Under the pieces are notes generated by a model. That model had not been told where the DNA came from. It ran no database searches and saw nothing but the letters and a program-made list of their open reading frames with translations. 64,000 nt of DNA from Comamonas sp. (lineage in GTDB: Bacteria > Pseudomonadota > Gammaproteobacteria > Burkholderiales > Burkholderiaceae_C): positions 62,001 through 126,000 of the forward strand of contig JAJPEQ010000001.1 in the NCBI GenBank assembly GCA_021166775.1, read 5' to 3'. Below are positions 48,511 to 56,895 of the stretch, one piece after another (within the stretch, counting starts at the first letter, position 1; every line of letters begins with the position of its first letter). The position numbers and the translations under genes are program-made.

Positions 48511-48650
48511 CATCAGGGGTAGCAATCACATAAGGAACGATCCTATTCTGGCAAGAATTTCAGCGGTCTTCTAAGGGTAAGCCCTATGGCGCAAGAATGA
48601 CATAGAGTCAAAATAAACGCGTCGAGAAATCGTCACCACTTTTCAACGCC

Positions 48651-48693
48651 GACTGCCAGTGCTGCCAGTCAGGTGTTGGGCAAAAAAGCCCGA
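48651..48693 (+). promoter_or_regulatory. Putative ANTAR dual-hexaloop antiterminator RNA
   Basis: Hairpin 1: arms 48651-48657 and 48664-48670 (GACTGCC/GCCAGTC, one C-C mismatch) with hexaloop AGTGCT, having A at position 1 and G at position 4 as in known ANTAR targets. A 5-nt linker. Hairpin 2: arms 48676-48681 and 48688-48693 (TTGGGC/GCCCGA) with hexaloop AAAAAA, which has A1 but not G4. The 3' arm of hairpin 2 is the base of the terminator that follows, so the two are mutually exclusive. The cognate protein is probably the AmiR-like one at 56895. Confidence 0.6.
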
Positions 48694-48721
48694 AACGGAA
48701 TAACTCCGGTTCGGGCTTTTT
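48683..48721 (+). terminator. Leader intrinsic terminator of the amide operon
   Basis: AAAAAGCCCGAAACGGA and TCCGGTTCGGGCTTTTT pair over 17 positions with a single A-G mismatch around a 5-base loop, followed by CGTTTTTAG. It sits about 180 nt before the receptor ATG on the same strand, with no intact gene ending just before it, as expected of a regulated leader terminator. Confidence 0.85.
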
Positions 48722-48902
48722 CGTTTTTAGTCTCTCGCTTCTATCACAGGTCGTTTACACGCCCTGCAGGCGCAGCGTTGGCTAAATCTGAATTCCAAGT
48801 CGTGGTGATTGCTTGTCAAGAACCACCTGTGGTTGGGGCAGTTACCGCACAGATGGATCAAAAGTCGTCATTTCTTTAAACACACCTGTTAGGAGCTTGA
48901 CT

Positions 48903-50087
48903 ATGACTGAAATGAATCGCCGTGACGTTTTCAAGACCGGAGGATCAATACTAATCCTAGGCGCAACCGCAGGAGTGCCAGCCGTGGCGCTGGCACAGGA
49001 GACAGTGAAGCTGGGGCTCTTGCACTCCCTCTCCGGGACCATCGCCATCGCCGAGGCCTCTTTGGTGGACGCCGAAAAACTAGCAATCGAAGAAATCAAC
49101 GCGAGCGGTGGCGTGATGGGACGCAAGATTGAGGCGGTGGTCGAAGATGGAGCGAGCGAAAACGCGGTGTTTGCCGAAAAAGCCCGCAAGCTCCTCGAGC
49201 GTGACAAGGTGGCCGCCATCGTAGGCTGCTACACCTCTGCATCCAGAAAGGCAATCTTGCCTGCGCTCTCAAGAGCCAAAGGTTTGTTGTATTACCCGAC
49301 ATATTACGAAGGTCAGGAACAGGATCAGCATGTGTTTTATCCCTCACAGGAGGCTACACAGTCCGTCATCGCAGCGGTGGAATGGATGGCACGAGAAAAA
49401 GGAAAAAATTTCTTCCTAGTGGGGTCCGATTACATCTACCCCCGCACTTGCAACAAAATCGCAAAGCCTACCATCGTAAAAGCGGGTGGCAAAGTGCTTG
49501 GGGAAGAGTATGCACCCCTTGGCCATACTGAATTTTCTTCAATTATTAATAAAATTAAGGCGGCTAAGCCCGGTTGCATTTACAGCACCGTTGTCGGTGG
49601 TTCGAATGTAGCGTTTTATAAACAGATGCGTGCCGCAGGGCTCGATGGCTCGAAGCAGGTTTTGCTATCAACTGTCGTATCCGAAAATGAAATCGAGGGC
49701 ATCGGCAAGGACAACGCCGAAGGTTATTACGCATGCATGGGTTACTTCCAGAGCATTAAATCGCCAGCCAACGAGAAATTCGTGAAGGCTTTCAAGGCCA
49801 AGTACGGCCAGGAGCGCGTGATCGGCGACCCGATGGAAGTCGCCTACAACAGCGTATACCTTTGGAAACTGGCCGTTGAAAAAGCCAAGTCATTCGACGT
49901 AGACAAGGTTATCGCCGCCTCGAGCGGACTCGAGTTGGAAGCTCCCGAGGGCACCGTGAAAATCCACGACGCAAACCACCATGTTTGGAAAAAAGTCCGC
50001 ATCGGGAGAGCACGTTCAGACGGGCAATTTGACATTGTATGGGAATCCCCGGCTTTGATTGAGCCTAATCCGTTCCCGAAAATCTGA
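48903..50087 (+). CDS. Amide/urea-type ABC transporter periplasmic receptor (FmdD/UrtA-like)
   Basis: 394 aa from the ATG at 48903 with TAGGAG upstream. Twin-arginine-like signal NRRDVFKTGG and cleavage near ALA-QE (about residue 31). The mature part is Peripla_BP_5 type: VKLGLLHSLSGTIAIAE, VGCYTSASRKAILP, LLYYPTYYEGQEQ, NFFLVGSDYIYPRT; these are the family features of the urea (UrtA), short-chain amide (FmdD) and AmiC group. Probably binds a short amide or urea. First gene after the ANTAR-type leader. Confidence 0.88.
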   Translation: MTEMNRRDVFKTGGSILILGATAGVPAVALAQETVKLGLLHSLSGTIAIAEASLVDAEKLAIEEINASGGVMGRKIEAVVEDGASENAVFAEKARKLLERDKVAAIVGCYTSASRKAILPALSRAKGLLYYPTYYEGQEQDQHVFYPSQEATQSVIAAVEWMAREKGKNFFLVGSDYIYPRTCNKIAKPTIVKAGGKVLGEEYAPLGHTEFSSIINKIKAAKPGCIYSTVVGGSNVAFYKQMRAAGLDGSKQVLLSTVVSENEIEGIGKDNAEGYYACMGYFQSIKSPANEKFVKAFKAKYGQERVIGDPMEVAYNSVYLWKLAVEKAKSFDVDKVIAASSGLELEAPEGTVKIHDANHHVWKKVRIGRARSDGQFDIVWESPALIEPNPFPKI

Positions 50088-50102
50088 AAAATTAAAAAAA
50101 GG

Positions 50103-50124
50103 CCGAGTGCCTATAAGCACTCGG
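50103..50124 (+). promoter_or_regulatory. Perfect hairpin between receptor and permease genes
   Basis: CCGAGTGC and GCACTCGG form a perfect 8-bp stem with the loop CTATAA, 15 bp after the receptor stop and 35 bp before the permease start. No T tract follows, so it more likely protects the 3' end of the receptor mRNA, or attenuates, than terminates fully. Confidence 0.6.
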
Positions 50125-50159
50125 TCGCGTGCTCAGCAAAATAATCTAGGGACGACACG

Positions 50160-51062
50160 ATGAGTTTTGATATTGCCGTGATGCAATTGTTCAACGGGGT
50201 AAGCTTGTTCAGCATCTTACTGCTGATGGCGATAGGGTTGGCTGTCGTTTTCGGACTCATGGGTGTCATCAACATGGCCCATGGAGAATTGATGGCGCTC
50301 GGTGCTTACATGACTTACGTTGCCGCGATTACTTTTGAACGATGGGCACCAAACTGGATGGGTGTGTATTTATTCGTGGCTATACCATTTGCATTTTTAG
50401 TGACTTTTGTTCTTGGATATGCACTTGAACGTGGTTTTATCCGTTTTTTTTATAACAGGCCATTAGACACACTATTAGCAACGTGGGGACTGAGTCTCAT
50501 CATGCAGCAGACATACCGCACTATTTTCGGCGCGCAGGAGGTAAGTGTGCCGCTGCCTGGTTGGCTAGCGGGAGCATGGGAACCAGTGATCGGCATACAG
50601 TTGCCCATCACCCGCATATTTATAGTCGGCCTCACAATTGCCGTCGCTGTGGCCGTCTACATGTTGTTGTACCGGACACGCTGGGGCGTGAAAGTGCGCG
50701 CAGTGACACAGAACCGAGCGATGGCAGGGGCTACTGGCATCAACACCAACCGCGTTGATGCGCTGACATTCGCGCTCGGTTCCGGTCTCGCGGGTATTGC
50801 TGGCTGCGTTTTCACCATGATCGGTTCCACAAATCCAGGTACCGGCCAACTCTACATCGTCGATTCATTCATTGTGGTCGTTTTCGGTGGGGTGGCGAGT
50901 CTCGCCGGCACTGCACTTTCGGCTTTCACCATCGCACAGACCCAGAATTGGCTCGAATTCCTCTTGAGTGGTTCGATGGCCAAGGCATCAATATTGTTGC
51001 TGGTGATTTTGGTCCTCTATTTTCGGCCAAACGGCTTATTCGCATTGCGCACCAGGAGTTGA
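50160..51062 (+). CDS. Amide/urea-type ABC transporter permease (UrtB/FmdE-like)
   Basis: 300 aa, about eight membrane segments, with MGVINMAHGELMALGAYMTY, the LivH-family loop. It lacks the long N-terminal domain of true urea UrtB proteins, so it is closer to the FmdE form. Inner membrane. 72 bp after the receptor gene and 3 bp before the next permease. Lower GC than genes outside the island. Confidence 0.88.
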   Translation: MSFDIAVMQLFNGVSLFSILLLMAIGLAVVFGLMGVINMAHGELMALGAYMTYVAAITFERWAPNWMGVYLFVAIPFAFLVTFVLGYALERGFIRFFYNRPLDTLLATWGLSLIMQQTYRTIFGAQEVSVPLPGWLAGAWEPVIGIQLPITRIFIVGLTIAVAVAVYMLLYRTRWGVKVRAVTQNRAMAGATGINTNRVDALTFALGSGLAGIAGCVFTMIGSTNPGTGQLYIVDSFIVVVFGGVASLAGTALSAFTIAQTQNWLEFLLSGSMAKASILLLVILVLYFRPNGLFALRTRS

Positions 51063-51065
51063 CTT

Positions 51066-52127
51066 ATGAAAGACAACACATACAAGCGCAGCGTCGTTCC
51101 CAGCGCGATCCTAATCGGGCTGTTGATTATCATTTTACCTCTTAGCCTAGACCCATTCAGACTTAATTTGATGGGGAAATACCTCGCCTTTGCTTTCGTT
51201 GCCATCGGTATTGTATTGACTTGGGGCTATGGAGGAATTTTGAGCCTCGGCCAAGGCGTGTTCTTCGGGCTTGGTGGCTACATGATGGCGATGTTCCTAA
51301 AATTAGAAGCCTCCGCACCCGAACTGCCAGATTTCATGGTTTGGAGCAGCGTTGAATACCTACCAACCTGGTGGATCCCATTTAAATCTTTAGGGCTGAC
51401 AGTATTAGGAATCCTGGTGATTCCCCCGGCGCTAGCCTACTTGTTCTCTTACGCCATCTTCCGTCGCAGAGTCAGCGGCGTGTACTTTGCCATCGTGACA
51501 CTGGCTCTAGCGTTGACCCTGACGGTGATTGTCATAGGTCAGCAAGGCGACACAGGAGGAGCTAATGGGATCACTGATTTCCGCACGTTACTAGGAATGG
51601 ACATCACTGCTGATAATTCGCTACGCGTACTATATTTTATTGAAGTTTCAATTCTGGCGGTAGTCATGCTGCTATCACTTGCACTTACGCACAGTCGTTT
51701 TGGAAAGATTTTGATAGCAATTCGCGATCGTGAAGATAGAGTTCGCTTCAGCGGTTACGACACAGCGCATATGAAGGCATTTGTATTCGCTTGTGGTGCA
51801 GTACTGGCTTCGATTGGCGGCGCTTTTTTTACACTTCAAGTAGGTTTGATAGCCCCAAGCGTTATTGGGGTCGTTGCCTCGGTCGAGATGGTCATTTATG
51901 CAGCTGTTGGCGGTCGCATCTCCGTGCCGGGTGCTGTTGTAGGTACTCTCGTAATAGGATTTCTTAAATCATATTTGTCGGAAGCCTTTCCAGAAGGATG
52001 GCTATATTTTCTAGGTGCAGTTTTCATCATTGTCGTCGGAATTATGCCCGGCGGATTGGCCGGACTGCTTGAGCAATATACCGGGAAATATCGCAGAAAG
52101 ATTACTGATGGAATACTCAATCATTGA
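51066..52127 (+). CDS. Amide/urea-type ABC transporter permease (UrtC/FmdF-like)
   Basis: 353 aa, nine or ten membrane segments. It has TWGYGGILSLGQGVFFGLGGY and GVYFAIVTLALALTL, as in UrtC/LivM, and LVIGFLKSYLSEAFPEGWLYFLG near the end, which is typical of the urea/amide group. Partner of the preceding permease. Confidence 0.88.
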   Translation: MKDNTYKRSVVPSAILIGLLIIILPLSLDPFRLNLMGKYLAFAFVAIGIVLTWGYGGILSLGQGVFFGLGGYMMAMFLKLEASAPELPDFMVWSSVEYLPTWWIPFKSLGLTVLGILVIPPALAYLFSYAIFRRRVSGVYFAIVTLALALTLTVIVIGQQGDTGGANGITDFRTLLGMDITADNSLRVLYFIEVSILAVVMLLSLALTHSRFGKILIAIRDREDRVRFSGYDTAHMKAFVFACGAVLASIGGAFFTLQVGLIAPSVIGVVASVEMVIYAAVGGRISVPGAVVGTLVIGFLKSYLSEAFPEGWLYFLGAVFIIVVGIMPGGLAGLLEQYTGKYRRKITDGILNH

Positions 52128-52920
52128 GCCGCAACACCTCATTCCTACGGACAACCACCCCATGTCTTCTACCGCGTCCTGCAGCAATAATAAGGTTTTA
52201 AGTATCGAGGAGCTTACTGTTTCATTTGATGGATTTAGAGCCGTAGATTCACTCAGTCTTTCGGTCAACCACGATGAGCTACGAGTAATTATTGGGCCGA
52301 ATGGTGCGGGTAAAACCACTCTACTCGACATGATTTGCGGCAAGACAAAGCCAACTTCTGGGCGCGTCATTTTTAACGGTATTGATATCACTCGTTTGAG
52401 TGAACATCAAATTGTCAGATCTGGTATTGGCCGAAAATTTCAAACTCCATCAGTATACGAAGATCTGACGATTTTTGAAAACTTGGAAATCTCACTACCT
52501 CGTACTCATGGCATCTACCAATCGCTCACGTTTCGGCGGTCCAGGGACATTGTGGAACGCATCCACATTATGGCCGAACAGATATTCCTTATTCAACAAG
52601 TTAACGATCGCGCAGGTCAACTTAGTCATGGGCAAAAACAATGGCTGGAAATCGGAATGCTTCTTATGCAGGAATCTTCTCTTCTCTTGCTTGATGAACC
52701 AGTAGCAGGGATGAGTCCACGAGAGCGCGAGCAGACCGGTGAGCTACTCAGCCGAATTGCAATAGGAAAATCGGTGATAGTAATTGAACACGATATGGAT
52801 TTTGTGCGCCAGATCGCACACAAGGTGACGGTATTGCATCAAGGTAAGGTTTTGAGTGAAGGCAGTGCGGAAGAAGTAAAAAGAGATCCTCATGTTATTG
52901 ACGTATATCTTGGGCATTGA
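52108..52920 (+). CDS. Amide/urea-type ABC transporter ATPase (UrtD-like)
   Basis: 270 aa from the ATG at 52108, which overlaps the permease end by 20 bp; an ATG at 52162 would give 252 aa and may be the true start. Walker A GPNGAGKTT, GRKFQTPSVYEDLTIFENL (a UrtD hallmark), a degenerate signature LSHGQKQWLEIGML and Walker B LLLLDEPVAGM. LSHGQKQWLEIGM is characteristic of UrtD. Confidence 0.88.
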   Translation: MEYSIIEPQHLIPTDNHPMSSTASCSNNKVLSIEELTVSFDGFRAVDSLSLSVNHDELRVIIGPNGAGKTTLLDMICGKTKPTSGRVIFNGIDITRLSEHQIVRSGIGRKFQTPSVYEDLTIFENLEISLPRTHGIYQSLTFRRSRDIVERIHIMAEQIFLIQQVNDRAGQLSHGQKQWLEIGMLLMQESSLLLLDEPVAGMSPREREQTGELLSRIAIGKSVIVIEHDMDFVRQIAHKVTVLHQGKVLSEGSAEEVKRDPHVIDVYLGH

Positions 52921-52932
52921 GGAGATTATTTG

Positions 52933-53622
52933 ATGCTTAAAATTTCTGAACTCAATGTTGCATATGGCGATTCGAAAGTCATTCATGACGTCTCATTTAC
53001 TGTCGAATCTCGCGAATCCTTGGCCATCATGGGTCGCAATGGGATGGGAAAAACAACATTGCTGAAGTCTTTGATAGGAATATTGCCAGTCAACGCAGGT
53101 TCAATTACCTTAAATAATATCCAATTAACCGATCAACCGAGTTATCGCCGTGTACAACAGGGGCTCTCTTTCGTTCCGCAAGGACGCATGATATTTCCAT
53201 TTCTGACTGTCGAAGAAAACATCCTTAGCGGCGCAGAATATTCAGGATACCGCCAGGTACCAGAATATATTTATAAATTTTTCCCTGTCCTTAAAGACAT
53301 GAGAAAAAGAAACGGCGGCAACCTTTCTGGAGGGCAACAGCAAATGTTGGCTATTGCACGGGCATTGATCTCGGACCCCAAAATACTGATTTTGGATGAG
53401 CCTACTGAAGGGATCCAGCCTTCAATAATAAAAGAAATTGCTCAGACACTTAACGTTTTGCGCCATGAACGCAGCTTTTCGGTGATTGTATCTGAGCAAG
53501 TATTGAGCTTCGCCCTAGATCTTTCAGATCGATTTCTGGTTATAGATCGCGGGCACATTGTTCACGAGGAGGCCCGTGCAACACTCAATCAGGAAAAAAT
53601 AAAATCATTTCTTACTGTGTGA
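52933..53622 (+). CDS. Amide/urea-type ABC transporter ATPase (UrtE-like)
   Basis: 229 aa from the ATG at 52933 with GGAGATT upstream. Walker A GRNGMGKTT, PQGRMIFPFLTVEENI, LSGGQQQMLAIARAL and LILDEPTEGIQPSII; GRNGMGKTT and DEPTEGIQPS identify the UrtE type. Completes a five-gene importer. Confidence 0.9.
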   Translation: MLKISELNVAYGDSKVIHDVSFTVESRESLAIMGRNGMGKTTLLKSLIGILPVNAGSITLNNIQLTDQPSYRRVQQGLSFVPQGRMIFPFLTVEENILSGAEYSGYRQVPEYIYKFFPVLKDMRKRNGGNLSGGQQQMLAIARALISDPKILILDEPTEGIQPSIIKEIAQTLNVLRHERSFSVIVSEQVLSFALDLSDRFLVIDRGHIVHEEARATLNQEKIKSFLTV

Positions 53623-53841
53623 ATGTAAATTATTGAAAGGAGCAGATATGTAAAAAATAGAAAATCGATCAGCGTCACATAACGCGAACACACGCGACGT
53701 TCCAATTAGAAGAAACTTATCCAAATGGCATAGCAGCGAAAGTCATTCAAAATGGCAAAATTGAATAGCGACGCTTTATTAAACAACCAACGATTTTTGA
53801 TTTTTATTGCCAAATCAATTGTAAAATTACCGGAGAAATAA
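53623..53841. other. Gap between transporter and amidase genes
   Basis: AT-rich, 219 bp. A strong ribosome site AAAGGAG (53636-53642) is followed by ATG at 53648 and then directly by TAA, a start-stop pair. No terminator hairpin was seen, so transcription may continue into the amidase gene. Confidence 0.45.
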
Positions 53842-55389
53842 ATGACTAATTTGAATTCACAACCAATCGACTTGACGGAGCTGACCGTCGAGCAGGTCCA
53901 GGCGGGTTTCGCTAGCGGCGCCTTCACCTCAGAGAGTCTGACTAAGGCTTATTTGGAGCGTATCGCCGAATATAATCCATCCTACAATGCAATAGTTTTT
54001 TTCAACGAAAAGGCTGTTGAAGAAGCTCGTGCTATCGATAAACGCCGCGCAGCTGGAGAGAAATTGGGGCCGCTCGCAGGTGTTCCTGTTGTCGTTAAAG
54101 AGCCCATGGACATGAAGGGGTTTCCAACCACTGCGGGCTGGTCTTTGCTCTACAGCAAGACCGGTGGCGTTGACCTTATGCCTGACACCGATGCACCGGT
54201 CGTGGATCGCATGCGTAAAGCAGATACAGTGATTCTTGGCAAGACCAACGTACCTGTGCTCAGCCATACTGGTTCGCATGCCAATGGGAGTTGGGCAGGT
54301 TCAACCTACAACTCAGCAGGCCGGGAATTTTTGCCCGGCGGAAGCAGCTCAGGTACTGCAACTGCCGTTGGCGCCAACTTCTGCGTGCTCGGATTGGCTG
54401 AAGAAACAGCTGGTTCCATCCAAAACCCCGCTTCGGCGCAAGGGCTGGTGGGCATCAAACCTACCTTTGCACTCGTTCCTAACGTCGGCGTTCTGCCGCT
54501 ATCCAGCCTCCGTGATGTTGTAGGTCCGATCGCTCGATGTGTACGAGATGCCGGACTGACGTTAGACGCTCTGGCTGGATTTCATATGGAAGACCCTAAG
54601 ACAACTGCCGCAATTGGCAAGATTCCTAAGGGCGGATACACCTCGAAGCTTGATAAAAATGCTTTGAAGGGCAAGCGAATTGGTACTTTTGGAACAGGAT
54701 GGCGCGTTTCATCGTTCAACGACGAGACAAAAGAACTTTACGCTCGAGCGCAAAGTGAATTGAAAAAACTGGGTGCCGATCTTGTAGATGATCCATTTGC
54801 TGGTTCTGGATTTAGCGAGCTGCGCAAAGCGGTATTGCCGGGCGCAGAATTTGATGCCCGCGGAATGGAATCAATTGCATATGATATTCAGAAATTTCTG
54901 CAACGACAAGGGCCCAATACTGCATTGAAAACATTTGCTGAATTCGCTGAAGCTACCAAAGCGGAAGACGCCTTCGCCCCAGAGGGCACTTTGGGGTATA
55001 TGAGTCACGTCCCTGCCTTTGTGGAATCTGCAAAGTCACCAGGCACTCCCCCCGACATGTCAGCATTCATTGCACTTAGGGAAACGTATCTTAATATTTT
55101 CAATTCCGTGTTCGATAAACATGGTTTGGATGCGGTTATCTACCCGCAAATGCGCGGTCCCTTGGGCTCACTTCATGGCAGCGAAACTATCGACGGCATG
55201 GTGGTGAGCGAGGTCAATATCGCCGGACTCCCCGCGGTGACCATTCCCGCCGGTTATTACGCGTCCGGAGCTCCATTCAACTTGGTGATCGTCGCTCGTC
55301 AATGGTGCGAGGCTGATATTCTTGCTCTGGCTTATGCTTACGAGCAGGGAACGCATCACCGTAAGGCACCGAAAATAACAAAGGGCTAA
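53842..55389 (+). CDS. Amidase-signature family amidase
   Basis: 515 aa. The catalytic triad of the amidase-signature family is visible: Lys86 in VPVVVKEPMDM, cis-Ser168 in GGSSSGTATAVG, and nucleophile Ser192 in EETAGSIQNPAS. It hydrolyses a carboxamide to acid and ammonia. This is a different fold from the nitrilase-type AmiE and the FmdA formamidases usually found with AmiC/AmiR or FmdDEF. RBS CCGGAGAAATAA directly before the ATG. Probably the catabolic enzyme of the imported amide; the exact substrate is unknown. Confidence 0.88.
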   Translation: MTNLNSQPIDLTELTVEQVQAGFASGAFTSESLTKAYLERIAEYNPSYNAIVFFNEKAVEEARAIDKRRAAGEKLGPLAGVPVVVKEPMDMKGFPTTAGWSLLYSKTGGVDLMPDTDAPVVDRMRKADTVILGKTNVPVLSHTGSHANGSWAGSTYNSAGREFLPGGSSSGTATAVGANFCVLGLAEETAGSIQNPASAQGLVGIKPTFALVPNVGVLPLSSLRDVVGPIARCVRDAGLTLDALAGFHMEDPKTTAAIGKIPKGGYTSKLDKNALKGKRIGTFGTGWRVSSFNDETKELYARAQSELKKLGADLVDDPFAGSGFSELRKAVLPGAEFDARGMESIAYDIQKFLQRQGPNTALKTFAEFAEATKAEDAFAPEGTLGYMSHVPAFVESAKSPGTPPDMSAFIALRETYLNIFNSVFDKHGLDAVIYPQMRGPLGSLHGSETIDGMVVSEVNIAGLPAVTIPAGYYASGAPFNLVIVARQWCEADILALAYAYEQGTHHRKAPKITKG

Positions 55390-55407
55390 ATTTCATTTCA
55401 TATGACC

Positions 55408-55426
55408 ATCCGGGCTCAGCCCGGAT
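55408..55426 (+). terminator. Hairpin after the amidase gene
   Basis: ATCCGGGCTCAGCCCGGAT is a perfect 8-bp stem with a 3-base loop, 18 bp past the amidase stop. Only TTTC follows it, so termination may be partial. Confidence 0.6.
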
Positions 55427-55455
55427 TTCAGCTTAGACCTTATCAGTATGATAGG

Positions 55456-55492
55456 GCCCCACGCGCCGTGCGAAATACACGTCGTGTGGGGC
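55456..55492 (+). promoter_or_regulatory. Second hairpin between amidase and amiC-like genes
   Basis: GCCCCAC and GTGGGGC close a two-part stem with inner CGTG/CACG pairs and the loop CGAAATA. Not followed by a T tract. With the previous hairpin it separates the transporter-amidase unit from the regulators. Confidence 0.5.
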
Positions 55493-55692
55493 ATAAGATA
55501 TTATAATTATCCAGCAACAGGCGGATACCCTCTCATGAAAATCTATTTTTAAACTCTTGCCGCCGATGAAAAAGTTGGCCATTTCCGCTCCTTATTGCCA
55601 CTTTTGAGAGTCATGTGCGATTAGTTGTAAATTACGTTAACAATAGACACTTGGTGCTTGATTATTTAAAACAATTGACTTCGTCCTTTGTC

Positions 55693-55698
55693 TATAAT
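55693..55698 (+). promoter_or_regulatory. Probable -10 element of the amiC-amiR promoter
   Basis: A perfect TATAAT in an AT-rich region 43 bp before the TTG start of the AmiC-like gene. The TTGACT at 55675 is only 12 bp away, too close to be a standard -35, so the -35 is unresolved. A separate promoter for the regulators is plausible given the hairpins upstream. Confidence 0.45.
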
Positions 55699-55740
55699 GT
55701 TCGACTGTCTTTCGAAATTTTTTAAGTTGGAGATTTAATT

Positions 55741-56895
55741 TTGTCAGATAAAGGCCCAATTCGCGTCGGCATCCTTTATTCACAAACCGGTGTCATTTCC
55801 ACCATCGGGACGTCGCAACTTCAAGGTGCACTGCTTGCTATAGACGAAATTAACAATGCTGGAGGCATCGGCGGTCGAGAACTACAACCAATTCTATACG
55901 ATCCAGAATCCAATCCTTCACGTTACGCTTTACTGGCTGAAACCTTGATTCATAGTGATGGTGTCAATGTTATTTTTGGCTGTTACATGTCCAGTAGTCG
56001 CAAGGCCGTTATTCCTATTATAGAAAAATGGAATAAACTTCTTTTCTATCCAACCCTGTATGAGGGATTCGAATATTCAAGTAATGTCATTTATACTGGC
56101 GCCGCTCCGAATCAGAACAGCGTACAACTAGCCGAATTCATGACTTCAAACTTCGGGCCACGCGTATATCTTATTGGTTCAGACTATATTTACCCATACG
56201 AGTCCAATCGGATCATGGGGGAACTTGTTATGCAACGCCAAGGGGGGGAAATATTGGCGGAACGATATGTCCCTCTAGATGCACAGGAGCGAGATTATGC
56301 TGATATCATGGCGGACATACTTAACAAGCAACCAGATTTCATTTTTTCGACTGTAGTCGGAGACTCAACCACAGCACTTTATCGGGCGTATGCGGATGCA
56401 GGTTTTGATCCAAAAAAAATGCCTATCGCGAGTCTAACCACCTCCGAGGCTGAAATCTCACAGATGGATAACGGTGTCGCGGCCGGTCATTATACTTCTG
56501 CACCCTACTTTCAGTCGATCGACACGGAAATCAACCGTAGATGTCTAACAAATTTACGTCGCAAATTTGGCGACTCAAGTTTACCAAATTTATGCTGGGA
56601 AGCAGCATATTTCCAGATGCATATCTACGCAAATGCCATGCGCATGTCGGGAGACGATGAAATATCTGTATTGATGCCATATATCCTCAACAGTGAGTTT
56701 GATGCGCCCCAAGGACGGATAAAAATTGATCCAATGAGCCATCATACATACCTGTATCCACGAGTTGGCAGGGTATCCAATAATGGTCAATTTTCAATTG
56801 TTCGTCAAGCCCGAAGATCTGTTTGTCCGGATCCCTATCTCGTAACTCATTCAATAGGCGATTGGGCTGCTCGCCTCGACACAATGGCTGACTAA
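55741..56895 (+). CDS. AmiC-like cytoplasmic amide sensor / negative regulator
   Basis: 384 aa from a TTG at 55741 with TTGGAG upstream. No signal peptide: it begins directly with the mature receptor fold (IRVGILYSQTGVISTIGTSQLQ), unlike its paralog at 48903. FGCYMSSSRKAVIPIIEKWNKLLFYPTLYEG and VYLIGSDYIYPYESN align with AmiC, which holds AmiR inactive until an amide binds. Length is close to Pseudomonas AmiC. Followed by the AmiR-like gene with a 1-bp overlap, the same order as in Pseudomonas. Confidence 0.88.
   Translation: MSDKGPIRVGILYSQTGVISTIGTSQLQGALLAIDEINNAGGIGGRELQPILYDPESNPSRYALLAETLIHSDGVNVIFGCYMSSSRKAVIPIIEKWNKLLFYPTLYEGFEYSSNVIYTGAAPNQNSVQLAEFMTSNFGPRVYLIGSDYIYPYESNRIMGELVMQRQGGEILAERYVPLDAQERDYADIMADILNKQPDFIFSTVVGDSTTALYRAYADAGFDPKKMPIASLTTSEAEISQMDNGVAAGHYTSAPYFQSIDTEINRRCLTNLRRKFGDSSLPNLCWEAAYFQMHIYANAMRMSGDDEISVLMPYILNSEFDAPQGRIKIDPMSHHTYLYPRVGRVSNNGQFSIVRQARRSVCPDPYLVTHSIGDWAARLDTMAD

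Noticed and set aside
48549-48565. Possible sigma-54 promoter (TGGCAAGAATTTCAGC) upstream of the amide operon
   Set aside because: The GG and GC elements are separated by 11 rather than 10 bases, and no enhancer-binding protein gene is in the island.
55675-55698. TTGACT and TATAAT as a complete sigma-70 promoter
   Set aside because: The spacer is only 12 bp, so only the -10 element was kept.
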